DNA of 64,000 nt from Phytohabitans kaempferiae (GCF_042433955.1 NZ_JBHLUH010000061.1:124001-188000); one strand, 5' to 3'. Shown: positions 41,804 through 50,512, counted from the first letter of the stretch. Program-made: numbers and translations. The notes: generated by a model from the letters alone, not told the origin.

Positions 41804-42585
41804 CGGACCGCGAGCAGGACCCGGTCGTCCAGGTCCTGCCAGATCGTGGCGATCTCCCGGAAGCCGGCCTCGGTCAGCGCGGTCACGTGCGTGGACAGGG
41901 AGGTGAGGCGGTCGCCGTCGCGGGGCCCGTACCGCTCGTCGGCCAGCCGGCGCCGCTCCTGCCGCTCCCGGGCCGCCTCGGCGAGGGCGTCGCTCGCCTC
42001 GGCCCACCAGCGCTCCCAGTCGGGCACGCCGCCGACCGTGAACGCCTCGTGCGTCGCCCGCTCGGTGGCCGCCGCGGCGAGCCGCTCGTGCGTGGCCTGG
42101 CCGGGGTCGTACGGCAGGTTGTCGCCGTTGAGCAGCACGCCGCCTGGCCGGACCAACTCACCGACCCGCTGGTACAGCGCGAACAGGGCGCCCGGTTCGA
42201 GCCAGTGCAGCGCGGTGGTGGAGACGGCCGCGTCGACCCGCTCCACGCCGAGCCGGTCGGCCCAGGACGGGTCGCGCAGGTCGGCGTCGACCCAGCGCAG
42301 CCGGTCGCCGTAGCCGGCCAGCGCGCCCTGGCCGAGGCGCAGCAGCAGCGGGTCGGCGTCGACGGCGATGGCGGTCGCCCCGGGGTACGCGTCGAGGATC
42401 CGCTTGGCCAGCGAGCCGGGCCCGCAGCCGAGGTCGAGGACGGTGAACCGCTCGCCGAGCACGGCGCCGAGCGTGCGCACGATCGCCGCGAAGCGCTCCT
42501 CCCGGCGCGGCAGGTATCCGGTCTGCTGGGCGTCCCATGTGGACAGCAGATCGGTCCAGCGCGGTTCGGTGTCCACAGTGGTCAT
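41800..42585 (-). CDS. Class I SAM-dependent methyltransferase in the Nur-box operon
   Basis: A 261-residue methyltransferase. SAM-binding motif I is VLDLGCGPGSLAKRI near residue 50, the acidic residue is in IAVDADP, and motif IV is VDAAVSTTALHWL. The overall pattern is that of small-molecule methyltransferases. It is locked into the operon by ATGA overlaps on both sides, with an AAGGAG site of its own, so its product must matter to the transport function. Modification of a metallophore is the natural hypothesis, but no biosynthetic synthase is present here. Confidence 0.88.
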   Translation of the reverse strand: MTTVDTEPRWTDLLSTWDAQQTGYLPRREERFAAIVRTLGAVLGERFTVLDLGCGPGSLAKRILDAYPGATAIAVDADPLLLRLGQGALAGYGDRLRWVDADLRDPSWADRLGVERVDAAVSTTALHWLEPGALFALYQRVGELVRPGGVLLNGDNLPYDPGQATHERLAAAATERATHEAFTVGGVPDWERWWAEASDALAEAARERQERRRLADERYGPRDGDRLTSLSTHVTALTEAGFREIATIWQDLDDRVLLAVR

Positions 42586-44993
42586 TGTCCAACTCCTTCT
42601 ACAGCGGGCGAGTGGCGGAAGTAGTCGCGGGCGGCCAGCAGGTCGCGAGTGACCGGATGGGGGTCTGCGCCGGCCGGCAGCTCGTCGACGATCTGGCCGG
42701 CGTGCATGACCAGGACCCGGTCGGCGACCTGCTCGACCACGCCCAGGTCGTGCGAGATGAGCAGCATGCTCGGGCCGGTGCCGCGCAGGTCGCGCAGCAG
42801 CCGGACGAACTCGGCGCGGTGCGTGGAGTCGAGCGCGCTCACCGGCTCGTCCAGGATCAGCAGCTCCGGGGCGCCGGCCAGCGCGCGGGCGAGCACGGCC
42901 CGCTGGCGCTCGCCGCCGGAGAGCTGCCACGGCCGCCGCCGGGCGTGCGCCCCGTGCAGGCCCACCCGCTCCAGCAGCGCTCTCCGGCGACCGGGTATCT
43001 CCGCCGCCGGTACCCGATGAAGGTGGAGCGCCTCGTCGAGCGCGTCGCCGACGGCCTGGCGCCGGTCGAGCGCTGTCGCGGGGTCCTGGAAGACCAGGTG
43101 CACGCGCTGGGCGCGGACCGGCCCACCGTCCAATGTGACCGTGCCGGAGAGCCGCGGCTCCAGCCCGGCGAGCGCGCGGGCCAATGTGGACTTGCCGCAG
43201 CCGGAGTTGCCGACCACGGCGACCACCTCGCCGCGCCGCACGGTCAGGTCGACGCCGGCGAGCGCGGTGACCGGCGGGCGGCGGCCCCGGCCCGGGTACG
43301 TCACGCGCAGGTCGCGCGCGGCCAGCAGCACCGGCCCGGACGGCGCCGGCGCGGCGGGCGGATCGGGCAGGTCGGCGGCGGCGACAAGGCGGCGGGTCAC
43401 CGGATGCTCGGGCCGGGCCAACACGTCCGCCGCCGGTCCGGACTCGACCACCTGGCCGGCGTCGAAGACCGCGATCGTGTCCGCCAGCCGCGCGGCCATC
43501 CCCAGCTCGTGCGTGATGACGACGAGCGTGGTGCCGAGCTGGCGCTGGATCCGGCCGAGCAGCTCGACCACGCCGACCGCGGCGGTCGCGTCCAGCGCGC
43601 TGGTCGGCTCGTCGGCGATGAGTACGCGCGGCTCGCCGGCGAGGGCGAGCGCGATCAGGACCCGCTGCCGCATGCCGCCGGAGAGCTCGCCGGGGCGCTG
43701 CCGCGCGACCCGGCCCGGCTCGCCGATCCCGACCAGCGTGAGCAGCTCGCGGGCGCGCGCGGCGGCGGCCTTGCCGCGCAGGCCCTGGTGGAGCGTGACG
43801 GCGGCGGCGAGCTGGGCGCCGACCCGGCGCAGGGGGTTGAGTGTGCTGCCGACGTCCTGCGGCACGTACGCGACGAGCCGGCCGCGGACCGCTCGCAGCC
43901 CCGCCTCGTCGAGCCCGACCAGCTCGCGCCCGGCCAGTTGGGCCGAGCCGGCGACCCGGGCGGCCAAATGCGGCGGGAAGAGGCCGAGCGCGCCGAGCAC
44001 GGTCATCGTCTTGCCGCTGCCGCTCGGCCCGACCACGGCCAGCGTGCCGCCGGCCGGTACGGCGAGCGTGGCGCCGTCGACGACGGGGGCGCCGTTCACC
44101 TCGACGCGCAGGCCGGTGAGGCGCACCCCGTCGCTGGGCTCCACAGTGGACGGCATCGGCGCGGGAGCGGTCCGCCCGCGTACCCGGGCCGGCTCGGTGG
44201 TGCCGTGCGTGAACCAGCCACCGACCCGGTCGGCGAGCAGGTTGCACGCCACGGCGACGGCGGCGACCGCGGCCACCGGGGCGAGGAAGAGCCACGGCGC
44301 GGTGGACAGGTACGGGCGCGACTCGACCATCATCGTGCCCCACTCCGGGACCGGCGGCTGGGCGCCGAGCCCCAGGAAGCTGAGCGTGGCCACCGCGACG
44401 ATCACCTCGGCCGCCGTGATGCCCAGCAGCACCACGACCGGGCCGCCGAGCGAGGGCAGGACGTGGCGCAGCAGGATCCTCGCCGGGCCGGCGCCGAGCA
44501 GCCGCAGCGCCTGGTTGCTCGGCTCGTCCCGGCGCAGCCGCGTCTCGGTGCGCACCACGCGGGCGTACGGCGGCCAGAGCGTCAGCCCCAGCGCGAGCGC
44601 GACCTGCCACGGGCCGCCGCCGAGCAGCCCGGCCAGCACCAGCCCGAGCAGCACCGTCGGCACGCTGGTGACCAGGTCGACCAGCCGTAGCACCGCGCGG
44701 TCCAGCAGCCCGCCGCGCCAGCCCGCGACCACGCCGATGCCGCCGCCGAGCAGCAGGCACATCAGCAGTACGACGCCGACCGCGATCACCGAGCCGCGCG
44801 CGCCGGCGACCACGCGGGCCAGCTCGTCCCGGCCGAGGTGGTCGGTGCCGAGCCAGGCGTGCCAGCCGGGGGAGAGCAGCGCCCGGCCCAGGTCGGTCTC
44901 CCGTTCCCGGCCGGCGGTCAGCAGCGGACCGGCCACGCCGGCCACCACGAAGGCGGCGACCGTACCGGCCGCGAGCAGGTGCCGCGCCCTCAC
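42582..44993 (-). CDS. Permease-ATPase-ATPase triple fusion (NikC-NikD-NikE type)
   Basis: An 803-residue protein in a single uninterrupted frame. Residues about 1-255 are a DppC/NikC-type permease (LGTDHLGRDELARVV). Residues about 270-525 are the first ATPase with VGPSGSGKT, LSGGMRQRV and LIADEPTSALD. Residues about 535-800 are the second with VGNSGCGKST, LSGGERQRA and LILDEPVSALD. In most bacteria these are three separate genes. The linker is Pro/Thr-rich. The GTG start overlaps the upstream permease stop. With the binding protein and NikB-type permease it completes a peptide/opine/nickel importer. Confidence 0.9.
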   Translation of the reverse strand: MRARHLLAAGTVAAFVVAGVAGPLLTAGRERETDLGRALLSPGWHAWLGTDHLGRDELARVVAGARGSVIAVGVVLLMCLLLGGGIGVVAGWRGGLLDRAVLRLVDLVTSVPTVLLGLVLAGLLGGGPWQVALALGLTLWPPYARVVRTETRLRRDEPSNQALRLLGAGPARILLRHVLPSLGGPVVVLLGITAAEVIVAVATLSFLGLGAQPPVPEWGTMMVESRPYLSTAPWLFLAPVAAVAAVAVACNLLADRVGGWFTHGTTEPARVRGRTAPAPMPSTVEPSDGVRLTGLRVEVNGAPVVDGATLAVPAGGTLAVVGPSGSGKTMTVLGALGLFPPHLAARVAGSAQLAGRELVGLDEAGLRAVRGRLVAYVPQDVGSTLNPLRRVGAQLAAAVTLHQGLRGKAAAARARELLTLVGIGEPGRVARQRPGELSGGMRQRVLIALALAGEPRVLIADEPTSALDATAAVGVVELLGRIQRQLGTTLVVITHELGMAARLADTIAVFDAGQVVESGPAADVLARPEHPVTRRLVAAADLPDPPAAPAPSGPVLLAARDLRVTYPGRGRRPPVTALAGVDLTVRRGEVVAVVGNSGCGKSTLARALAGLEPRLSGTVTLDGGPVRAQRVHLVFQDPATALDRRQAVGDALDEALHLHRVPAAEIPGRRRALLERVGLHGAHARRRPWQLSGGERQRAVLARALAGAPELLILDEPVSALDSTHRAEFVRLLRDLRGTGPSMLLISHDLGVVEQVADRVLVMHAGQIVDELPAGADPHPVTRDLLAARDYFRHSPAVEGVGQ

Positions 44994-45943
44994 GGCGCGC
45001 TCCGGGCGCGCGGGTCGAGCAGCGCGGCGAGCGCCAGCGTCGCGCCCCGGGACACGATCACCACGACGGAGAGCAGCAGGACGCTGGCCTGAAGCGGCTG
45101 CCAGTCGCGGTAGCGCAGCGCGGAGATCAGGTACGAGCCGAGGCCGGGCCAGCCGAACACCTCCTCGACGACCAGCGTGCTGGTGCCCAGTACGGCGAGG
45201 ATGTTGCCGGCCACGACCAAGCTGGTGACTGCGGCGTTGGGCAGGGCGGCGCGGAGCAGGCACGAGGTGCGGGAGTAGCCCTGCGCGCGGGCCATCACCA
45301 GGTACGGCTCGGCCATCACCTCGCGCAGCCGGCTGGACAGCACGCGGCCGAGCGCGGCGCCGGCGGGCAATCCGAGCACGAGCGCGGGGAGCAGCAGCGC
45401 GCGTACGCCGCCGCTCATGCCCTGCGTCGGAAACCAGCCCAGGCGCACCGAGAACTGGGCGACCAGCGCGAACGCCAGCGCGAACGCGGGCACCGACACC
45501 AGCAGCAGCGACAGCCCGCGGGAGAGCGCGGGCACGACGCGCCCGGTCGCGGCGTTCTCGGCCAGTCCGATCAGGAGGCCGACCAGTAGCGCGACCAGGC
45601 TGCCGGCGAGCGCGAGGGTCAGCGTCGGCCCGATCCGCTCGGCGACCTCGGTGGCGACCGGCCGCCCGGTCCGGATCGAGGAGCCGAGGTCGCCGGTGAC
45701 CGCGCGGCCGAGCATGAGCACGTACCGCTCGTGCACCGGCAGGTCGAGGCCGAGGCGGTGCCGCTCGGCGGCGATCCGCTCCTCGGTGACCGCGCCGCCC
45801 TGCTCCCGTACGACGGAGGCGGCGGCGTCGCCCCGGGTCAGGGCGAGCAGGCCGAAGCTGACCAGCGAGACGACGAGTGCCAGCGCCGCCATCTCGACGA
45901 CCCGGCCGGCCACCGCCGCCGGCCCGCGCCACCGCTTCCGCAT
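44990..45943 (-). CDS. ABC importer permease (NikB/DppB type)
   Basis: A 317-residue permease with six membrane segments. It has the N-terminal DppB-like pattern (RHRLGLDLPVHERYV) and the EAA-like ARAQGYSRTSCLLRAALPNA loop about 90 residues from the end. It pairs with the permease part of the downstream triple fusion. ATG 45943 follows a duplicated 19-base segment that contains another ATG (45962), whose frame closes at once, so 45943 is the functional start. Confidence 0.9.
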   Translation of the reverse strand: MRKRWRGPAAVAGRVVEMAALALVVSLVSFGLLALTRGDAAASVVREQGGAVTEERIAAERHRLGLDLPVHERYVLMLGRAVTGDLGSSIRTGRPVATEVAERIGPTLTLALAGSLVALLVGLLIGLAENAATGRVVPALSRGLSLLLVSVPAFALAFALVAQFSVRLGWFPTQGMSGGVRALLLPALVLGLPAGAALGRVLSSRLREVMAEPYLVMARAQGYSRTSCLLRAALPNAAVTSLVVAGNILAVLGTSTLVVEEVFGWPGLGSYLISALRYRDWQPLQASVLLLSVVVIVSRGATLALAALLDPRARSAP

Positions 45944-45968
45944 CGCGTTACCGCTTCCGCATCGCGTT
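45931..45968. repeat. 19-bp tandem duplication over a translation start
   Basis: ACCGCTTCCGCATCGCGTT is present twice without a gap (45931-45949 and 45950-45968). Read on the minus strand it duplicates TAACGCGATGCGG, so the binding-protein stop codon, spacer and permease start codon are doubled, giving a decoy ATG ahead of the real one. Confidence 0.9.
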
Positions 45969-47520
45969 ACCGGGCCACGCCGACCTTGGTCAGCGGCAGG
46001 TCGTACTCGGTCACGCCCAGCTCGAAGCCCTTGACCGCCGGGCCGACCGCCCAGACCCTCGGCAGCTCCACGACCGGCGCCACCGCCCAGTCGTCGTTGA
46101 GCCGGGACCACACCTTCTCGTACGCGGCGGCCCGCGCCTGCTCGCTCGTGCTGGCCAGGGCGGCGTCGACGAGCCCGTCGAGGTCGGGCGCCGTGTAGAG
46201 GAACGCCGGCACCGTACTGCGGAAGTTGGCGTTGAGCATCGCGAACGGGTCGTAGGGCGGCCCGTAGGTGAGGTAGAAGAGCAGGTCGTAGTCGCGCTTG
46301 GCGGCGGTGTCGGTGTACGCGGCCGAGTCGAGCTGCTCGATCTCCACCTGGATGCCGACCTTGGCCAGGTCGGCCTGGATCGCCTCGCTGAGCGTGCGCG
46401 CCTGGGGCAGCATCCCCGTGTCGAGGATCAGCCGCAGCGACACCGCGGACTGTCCGGCCTGGCCCAGCAGGTCTCGGGCCCGCCCCTGGTCGAGCGTGAG
46501 GTCGCGGGGCTGCCGCGGCGCGTACGGGATCGCGGGCGGAAACACCTGCGTCGCCGGCTTGGCGAGGTCGTGGAAGAGCGCCTTGGCGTACGCGTCCCGG
46601 TCGAGTGCCCGGTTGACCGCCTCCCGTACGCGCGGGTCGGCCAGCGCCCGGTTGCCGGTCGTGGTGTTGAACGCGAGCAGCAGGTTGGTCGAGGAGGGCT
46701 CGGAGAGCAGCGAGACGCCGGCGTGGGCGCGCAGGTCGAGCGTCTCCTCCGGAGCCAGCGGGGCCAGGTAGTCGCCGCCGATCACGTCGACCTCGCCCGC
46801 CTTGAGCGCGGCGAGGCGGGCCTGCGAGTTGGGCATCACGGCGAAGACGACCCGGTCGAGGTTGGGCCGCCCGCCCCAGTACGTGTCGTTGCGGACCAGC
46901 GTGATCTCGGTCTGGGACACGGACTCCACCTGGTACGGCCCGGTGCCCACCGGTTTGAGGTAGTTGCCGGCCGCGTCGAAGGAGGCGGGGCTGCGGAAGC
47001 GCACCGGCCGCATGAGCGTCAGCTCCTGCAACGCCGGGTAGTACGGCCCTTTGAGCCGCAGCACCAGCGTCCGCTCGTCCGGCGCCTCGATCGCGCTCGT
47101 CTGGCGGGAGATGCCGAGGAACGGGGTGTCGCCGATCCACCGTTCCATGTCGGTCCTGGCGACCGGTGCGGTGAACGCCTCGCCGTCGGAGAAGGTCACG
47201 CCGCCGCGCAGGTGGAAGGTGAGCGTCAGCCCGTCCGGGCTCACCTCCCACCGCTCGGCCAGGCCGGGCAGCACCTCGCCTCTCGGCCCGTACCGCACCA
47301 GCGGCTCGTAGATCTGGTCGAGCACGTTGAACGCGTGCGTCTTGTACTCGAGGCCGTTGAGGTCGGCCTCCGGCTGGCCGATCGCCACGCGCAGCGTGCC
47401 GCCGGCCGGTACGGCCCCGGTGTCCGGGCCGCCGGCGGGGGCACCGCCGCCGCACGCCGCGAGCGACAGGACCAGCACGGCACAGGCCAGCGCCGCCTGC
47501 CATCGTCGCCGTTCCCGCAT
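45967..47520 (-). CDS. Family-5 solute-binding lipoprotein (NikA-like)
   Basis: A 517-residue secreted binding protein. The signal sequence ends in a lipobox (SLAAC), followed by a Gly/Pro linker and the family-5 fold with hallmark GLAERWEVSPDGLTLTFHLR and GTGPYQVESV. Family-5 proteins bind peptides, nickel or metal-opine complexes. ATG 47520 is preferred over the longer frame because the signal peptide begins there and GGAGG lies 6 bases upstream. It opens the operon, and a Nur-type box is 74-90 bases upstream, pointing to nickel. Confidence 0.88.
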   Translation of the reverse strand: MRERRRWQAALACAVLVLSLAACGGGAPAGGPDTGAVPAGGTLRVAIGQPEADLNGLEYKTHAFNVLDQIYEPLVRYGPRGEVLPGLAERWEVSPDGLTLTFHLRGGVTFSDGEAFTAPVARTDMERWIGDTPFLGISRQTSAIEAPDERTLVLRLKGPYYPALQELTLMRPVRFRSPASFDAAGNYLKPVGTGPYQVESVSQTEITLVRNDTYWGGRPNLDRVVFAVMPNSQARLAALKAGEVDVIGGDYLAPLAPEETLDLRAHAGVSLLSEPSSTNLLLAFNTTTGNRALADPRVREAVNRALDRDAYAKALFHDLAKPATQVFPPAIPYAPRQPRDLTLDQGRARDLLGQAGQSAVSLRLILDTGMLPQARTLSEAIQADLAKVGIQVEIEQLDSAAYTDTAAKRDYDLLFYLTYGPPYDPFAMLNANFRSTVPAFLYTAPDLDGLVDAALASTSEQARAAAYEKVWSRLNDDWAVAPVVELPRVWAVGPAVKGFELGVTEYDLPLTKVGVAR

Positions 47521-47593
47521 GACCGCCTCCAGATGCTTGTCGAGAACGAACAACGTGCGACGAACCGGCAAACTTTTTGTGAGCGTGGTGCAG

Positions 47594-47610
47594 TTGCAAA
47601 GAGTTGGCAA
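47594..47610. promoter_or_regulatory. Nur (nickel regulator) box candidate
   Basis: On the minus strand the sequence reads TTGCCA-ACTCT-TTGCAA. The Nur box described in Streptomyces coelicolor is tTGCaa-N5-ttGCAA, so 11 of 12 positions fit with the correct 5-base spacer. It lies 74 bases upstream of the binding-protein ATG, where a Fur-family repressor would block transcription under nickel excess. No nur gene is in the window. Confidence 0.7.
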
Positions 47611-47666
47611 CTAGGAGGCAGGCTAGCCGTTGTGGATCACGGTGGACAACCGCGCGGTGAGCCAGA

Positions 47667-48008
47667 TCACCGCGCGGCGCGGCTTCCCGGCGGCGGCGCG
47701 GTCGGTCGGTCCGGCGGGCCGGCCGCAGCCGTGCGGCCAGTGGCCACGGCTGCGGTCGCGAGGCAGGCCAGGGCCGCGGCGAGCAGCGACGGGCGGCTGC
47801 CCAGGCCGACCAGCGCCGAGCCGAGCGGGATGGCGAGCACGATCGGCCCGAACATCGCCGTGCTGGCGGTCGCGGCGACGCGGCCGAGCAGCGCGTGCGG
47901 GGTACGCGCCTGCACGGCGGTCACCGCCGCCACCAGGGTCCACGGCAAGCGGCCGGCGGACTGCGTGGACACCTCTCCGATCAGAAAGCTTGAGCGGAAT
48001 TGAGTCAA
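47667..48008 (-). pseudogene. C-terminal remnant of an MFS transporter
   Basis: About 113 codons encode the end of an MFS protein (LVAAVTAVQARTPHALLGRV, two hydrophobic segments, then a Pro/Arg-rich tail). RTPHALLGRVAA is the loop typical of 12-segment MFS efflux proteins. The first ten segments are missing, and nothing similar lies upstream. It directly follows an HTH regulator gene, so the original gene was probably its regulated target. Confidence 0.6.
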
Positions 48009-48023
48009 TGTGTGCGGACGATG

Positions 48024-48506
48024 TCAATCTTCTGTTGACAGAGCCTGCCGCAGCTCCGCGAGGGCCTGCCGCACCGGCAGCGGGAGCCGTTGCTCGCCGG
48101 CGCCGGAGAGGTCGGCCGCGATGTGCACGGCCAGCGCGTAGAGCGAGCCGGGGCCGGCGTCGAGGGCGGCCCGCACGGTCTGGCGGACCAGGTCGGCCCG
48201 GGTGAAGTGGGCGTCCCAGCCCTGGTCGGCCTCGATCCACCGGTCGAGCGCGACGACCGCCGCGCGGACGGCGGCCAGCCCCGGCGCGTACGCCAGGTCG
48301 AGCGCGCGGCGCCGGGCCCGGGCCGACTCGACCAGGCGCTGGTGCCGCTGCTGCGCCGCCTGCCGGCTGGCCAGGCCGAGCACGGCCGCGATCTGGTGCC
48401 ACGTCGCGCCGTGGTGCCGGGCCCGCTCGATGAGCTCGCGCTCGTGCTCGTCGAGCCGCGCGCGGGCCGCGGCCACCTCGGCCAGGTCGGTCAGTTCAGC
48501 CGTCAC
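48024..48506 (-). CDS. Helix-turn-helix protein, likely local repressor
   Basis: A 160-residue protein whose N-terminal third holds an HTH (ARHHGATWHQIAAVLGLASR followed by QAAQQRHQRL), preceded by a coiled helix of alternating charge. The rest is helical with no recognised domain. Related actinobacterial proteins often sit beside efflux genes. The GTG start lies inside a perfect 15-bp inverted repeat (48501-48535), so it most likely represses itself. The adjacent MFS gene it may have controlled is now only a remnant. Confidence 0.78.
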   Translation of the reverse strand: MTAELTDLAEVAAARARLDEHERELIERARHHGATWHQIAAVLGLASRQAAQQRHQRLVESARARRRALDLAYAPGLAAVRAAVVALDRWIEADQGWDAHFTRADLVRQTVRAALDAGPGSLYALAVHIAADLSGAGEQRLPLPVRQALAELRQALSTED

Positions 48507-48535
48507 CCTGTCAACAGTACGTTGACAGGGTGACG
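48501..48535. promoter_or_regulatory. Perfect 15-bp palindromic operator
   Basis: Arms CGTCACCCTGTCAAC (48501-48515) and its exact complement (48521-48535) flank AGTAC. The inner core CTGTCAAC..GTTGACAG recurs, shortened, as CTGTTGACAG at 48032-48041, next to the MFS remnant. The palindrome covers the start codon of the HTH gene, fitting autorepression. Confidence 0.75.
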
Positions 48536-48551
48536 GCTGGTCGTCCCCGGG

Positions 48552-49844
48552 TCAGAAGTAGCGCAACCACACATAGCCCCAGGCGACCGTCACGGTCACC
48601 AGGGTCGTGATGATGCCGTACTTGGTGAACTGCCAGAACGTGATCGGCTGCCCGTGCTGTGCGGCGATGCCGAGGACGACGACGTTGGCGCTGGCCGCCA
48701 CCGCCGTGCCGTTGCCGCCCAGGTCGGCGCCGAGCGCGAACGCCCACCACAGCGACTGCCCGGTGTCCGGGTCCGGTGCCTGTGCCACCAGCTCCTCGAC
48801 GACCGGCGCCATCGTCGCCACGTACGGGATGTTGTCGAAGAACGCCCCGAGTACGGCCGAGCCGAAGATCAGGGCGGTCGCGGCGAGGAAGTAGTTGTCG
48901 CCCACGGCGTCCACGGCCCAGCCGCCGAGCCGGTCGATCACGCCGGTCTCCACCAGGCCGCCGACCATCACGAACAGGCCCATGAAGAACACCAGGGTCG
49001 TCCACTCGACCTCGGCGAGGTAGTCGGACGCCTTCACGCCGGAGACGAGCACCATGAGGCCGGCGCCGAGCAGCGCGATGACGGACGGCTCCAGGTGCAG
49101 GACGTGGTGCAGCGCGAAACCGACCATCACGAGGGTCAGGACGATCAGGCAGCGGATCAGCAGCCCTTTGTCCTTGATGGCGTCCCGCCCGTTGAGCCGC
49201 ATGACCGCCTCGACCCGCTCCGGCTTGTGCACGAAAGCCTTGCGGAACATCAACCGGGCCATGAGCACGAACATGACGAACAACACGATGGTGATCGGTG
49301 TCATGTGGACGATGAAGTCGTTGTACGTGAGCCCCGCGCGGGCGCCGATGATGATGTTCGGGGGATCGCCGATGAGCGTGGCGGCGCCGCCGATGTTCGA
49401 CGCCAGCGCTTCCGCGATCAGGTACGGCGCGGCGGGCAGGTCCAGCTTCTGACAGACCGCGATGGTCACCGGCGCCACCAGCATGACCGTGGTGACGTTG
49501 TCCAGGAACGGCGACGCGACCGCCGTGATGACCATCAGCAGGACCAGCAGGCGGTACGGCTGTCCGCGCGACTTCTTGCCGGCCCAGATGCCTAAGAACT
49601 CGAAGACCCCGGTCTGTTTGATCACCCCAACGATGATCATCATGCCGAGGAGAAGGAAGATGACACCCCAGTCGATGCCGGCGTGCTCGCTGTAGAACAC
49701 GTCGTCGCCGGGCACCAGTCGCAGCGCGACCATGAGCCCGGCGGCACCGAGGACGACCGCGACGCGGTGGACTCGTTCGGTGGCGATGAGAAAGAACGCC
49801 ACCGAGAAGATGATGACCGCGACAATGGCGCCGAGGCCGTTCAC
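48552..49844 (-). CDS. ArsB/NhaD-type (SLC13-like) anion or sodium transporter
   Basis: A 430-residue transporter with 11 or 12 hydrophobic segments. The fold is that of the ion-transporter superfamily (ArsB, NhaD, CitM), with the paired re-entrant motifs ASPFLDNVTTVMLVAPV and FFDNIPYVATMAPVV and the family SNIGGAATLIGDPPNIIIG loop. Members move arsenite, sodium or dicarboxylates; no arsenic genes are nearby, so the substrate stays open. GTG 49844 is chosen since the upstream extension is polar and unlike the family. Confidence 0.9.
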   Translation of the reverse strand: MNGLGAIVAVIIFSVAFFLIATERVHRVAVVLGAAGLMVALRLVPGDDVFYSEHAGIDWGVIFLLLGMMIIVGVIKQTGVFEFLGIWAGKKSRGQPYRLLVLLMVITAVASPFLDNVTTVMLVAPVTIAVCQKLDLPAAPYLIAEALASNIGGAATLIGDPPNIIIGARAGLTYNDFIVHMTPITIVLFVMFVLMARLMFRKAFVHKPERVEAVMRLNGRDAIKDKGLLIRCLIVLTLVMVGFALHHVLHLEPSVIALLGAGLMVLVSGVKASDYLAEVEWTTLVFFMGLFVMVGGLVETGVIDRLGGWAVDAVGDNYFLAATALIFGSAVLGAFFDNIPYVATMAPVVEELVAQAPDPDTGQSLWWAFALGADLGGNGTAVAASANVVVLGIAAQHGQPITFWQFTKYGIITTLVTVTVAWGYVWLRYF

Positions 49845-49973
49845 CGGCGGCCCCCGGGCGGACCGTGCTCGGTCGCGTTTCCATATACAAGGCGGTCGTT
49901 GCATCCGGGCGCGTGCCCGTGACCTGACGCGTGCATGCGCCATGGTCGCCCGCACCTCGAACGGGCGACTATC

Positions 49974-50043
49974 GGTGCCGACACCCATATCGGCGCATGC
50001 GTGGCATGCAATGTAGGTCGCCCGCGAAATGGGTGTCGGCACC
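49974..50043. repeat. 14-bp inverted repeat pair, with a third copy at 50582
   Basis: GGTGCCGACACCCA (49974-49987) and its exact complement (50030-50043) lie 42 bases apart in the 340-base gap between the transporter and the PRC gene. A third copy, GGTGCCAGCACCCA at 50582-50595, sits on the other side of the PRC gene. Each is followed by a similar AT(T/A)TCG. GGTCGCCCGC also occurs twice (49944 and 50016). They could be operators of an unknown regulator. The rest of 49845-50185 shows no gene. Confidence 0.65.
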
Positions 50044-50185
50044 AATGGTGACCATCCCGCGGGATGCGGTCTGCTGTACGGGAGGCCGCGCGGTACCGGT
50101 CCCTACGTCGAATCCAGCAGGATTCCCTCGTCGGGCGGCGTCGGATCGTCCGACCGCGCGGCCCACCAATGTGCTCGTGGGCGGG

Positions 50186-50512
50186 CTACGCCGGCTGCGC
50201 GGCGCCCCAGTAGTGCTCGCGCACCGTGACACCGTCGCGGTCGGAGAGCATGTCTCCCACCAGCGGGGTGAAGTGCGGTGCGCTGTTGATGGTGTGTTTG
50301 TCGTGCGGCACGGTCAACGCGCCGTCGACGACAGCGGCCTCCTCCAGGTCGACGAGGTGGGAGCGGCGCAGCAGACCGCCCGAGATCGCCGCCACGCCGG
50401 CCGGCGCGTGGATGTCGGCGGGGTACTGGTAGACGGCCGTGATCCGGCCGACCAGCTGGCTGTCCCGGGCGTGCAGCGCACGACCGACCAGTTCGTCATC
50501 CGGTGTGTTCAT
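50186..50512 (-). CDS. PRC-barrel domain-containing protein
   Basis: A 108-residue protein with a PRC-barrel-like beta structure. The start NTPDDELVGRALHARDSQLV and the phrase VGRITAVYQYPADIH match the domain seen in reaction-centre H subunits and RimM. Stand-alone copies in actinobacteria have no known function and may be RNA- or membrane-associated stress proteins. ATG 50512 follows AGGAGCC. It is flanked by copies of the GGTGCCGACACCCA repeat. Confidence 0.75.
   Translation of the reverse strand: MNTPDDELVGRALHARDSQLVGRITAVYQYPADIHAPAGVAAISGGLLRRSHLVDLEEAAVVDGALTVPHDKHTINSAPHFTPLVGDMLSDRDGVTVREHYWGAAQPA

Noticed and set aside
38340..47520. Reading the operon as a simple oligopeptide (Dpp/Opp) importer
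   Set aside because: The binding protein alone would fit, but the upstream Nur-type box, the methyltransferase and the exporter-fold ABC pair are not part of Dpp/Opp systems. It remains a fallback if the box proves fortuitous.
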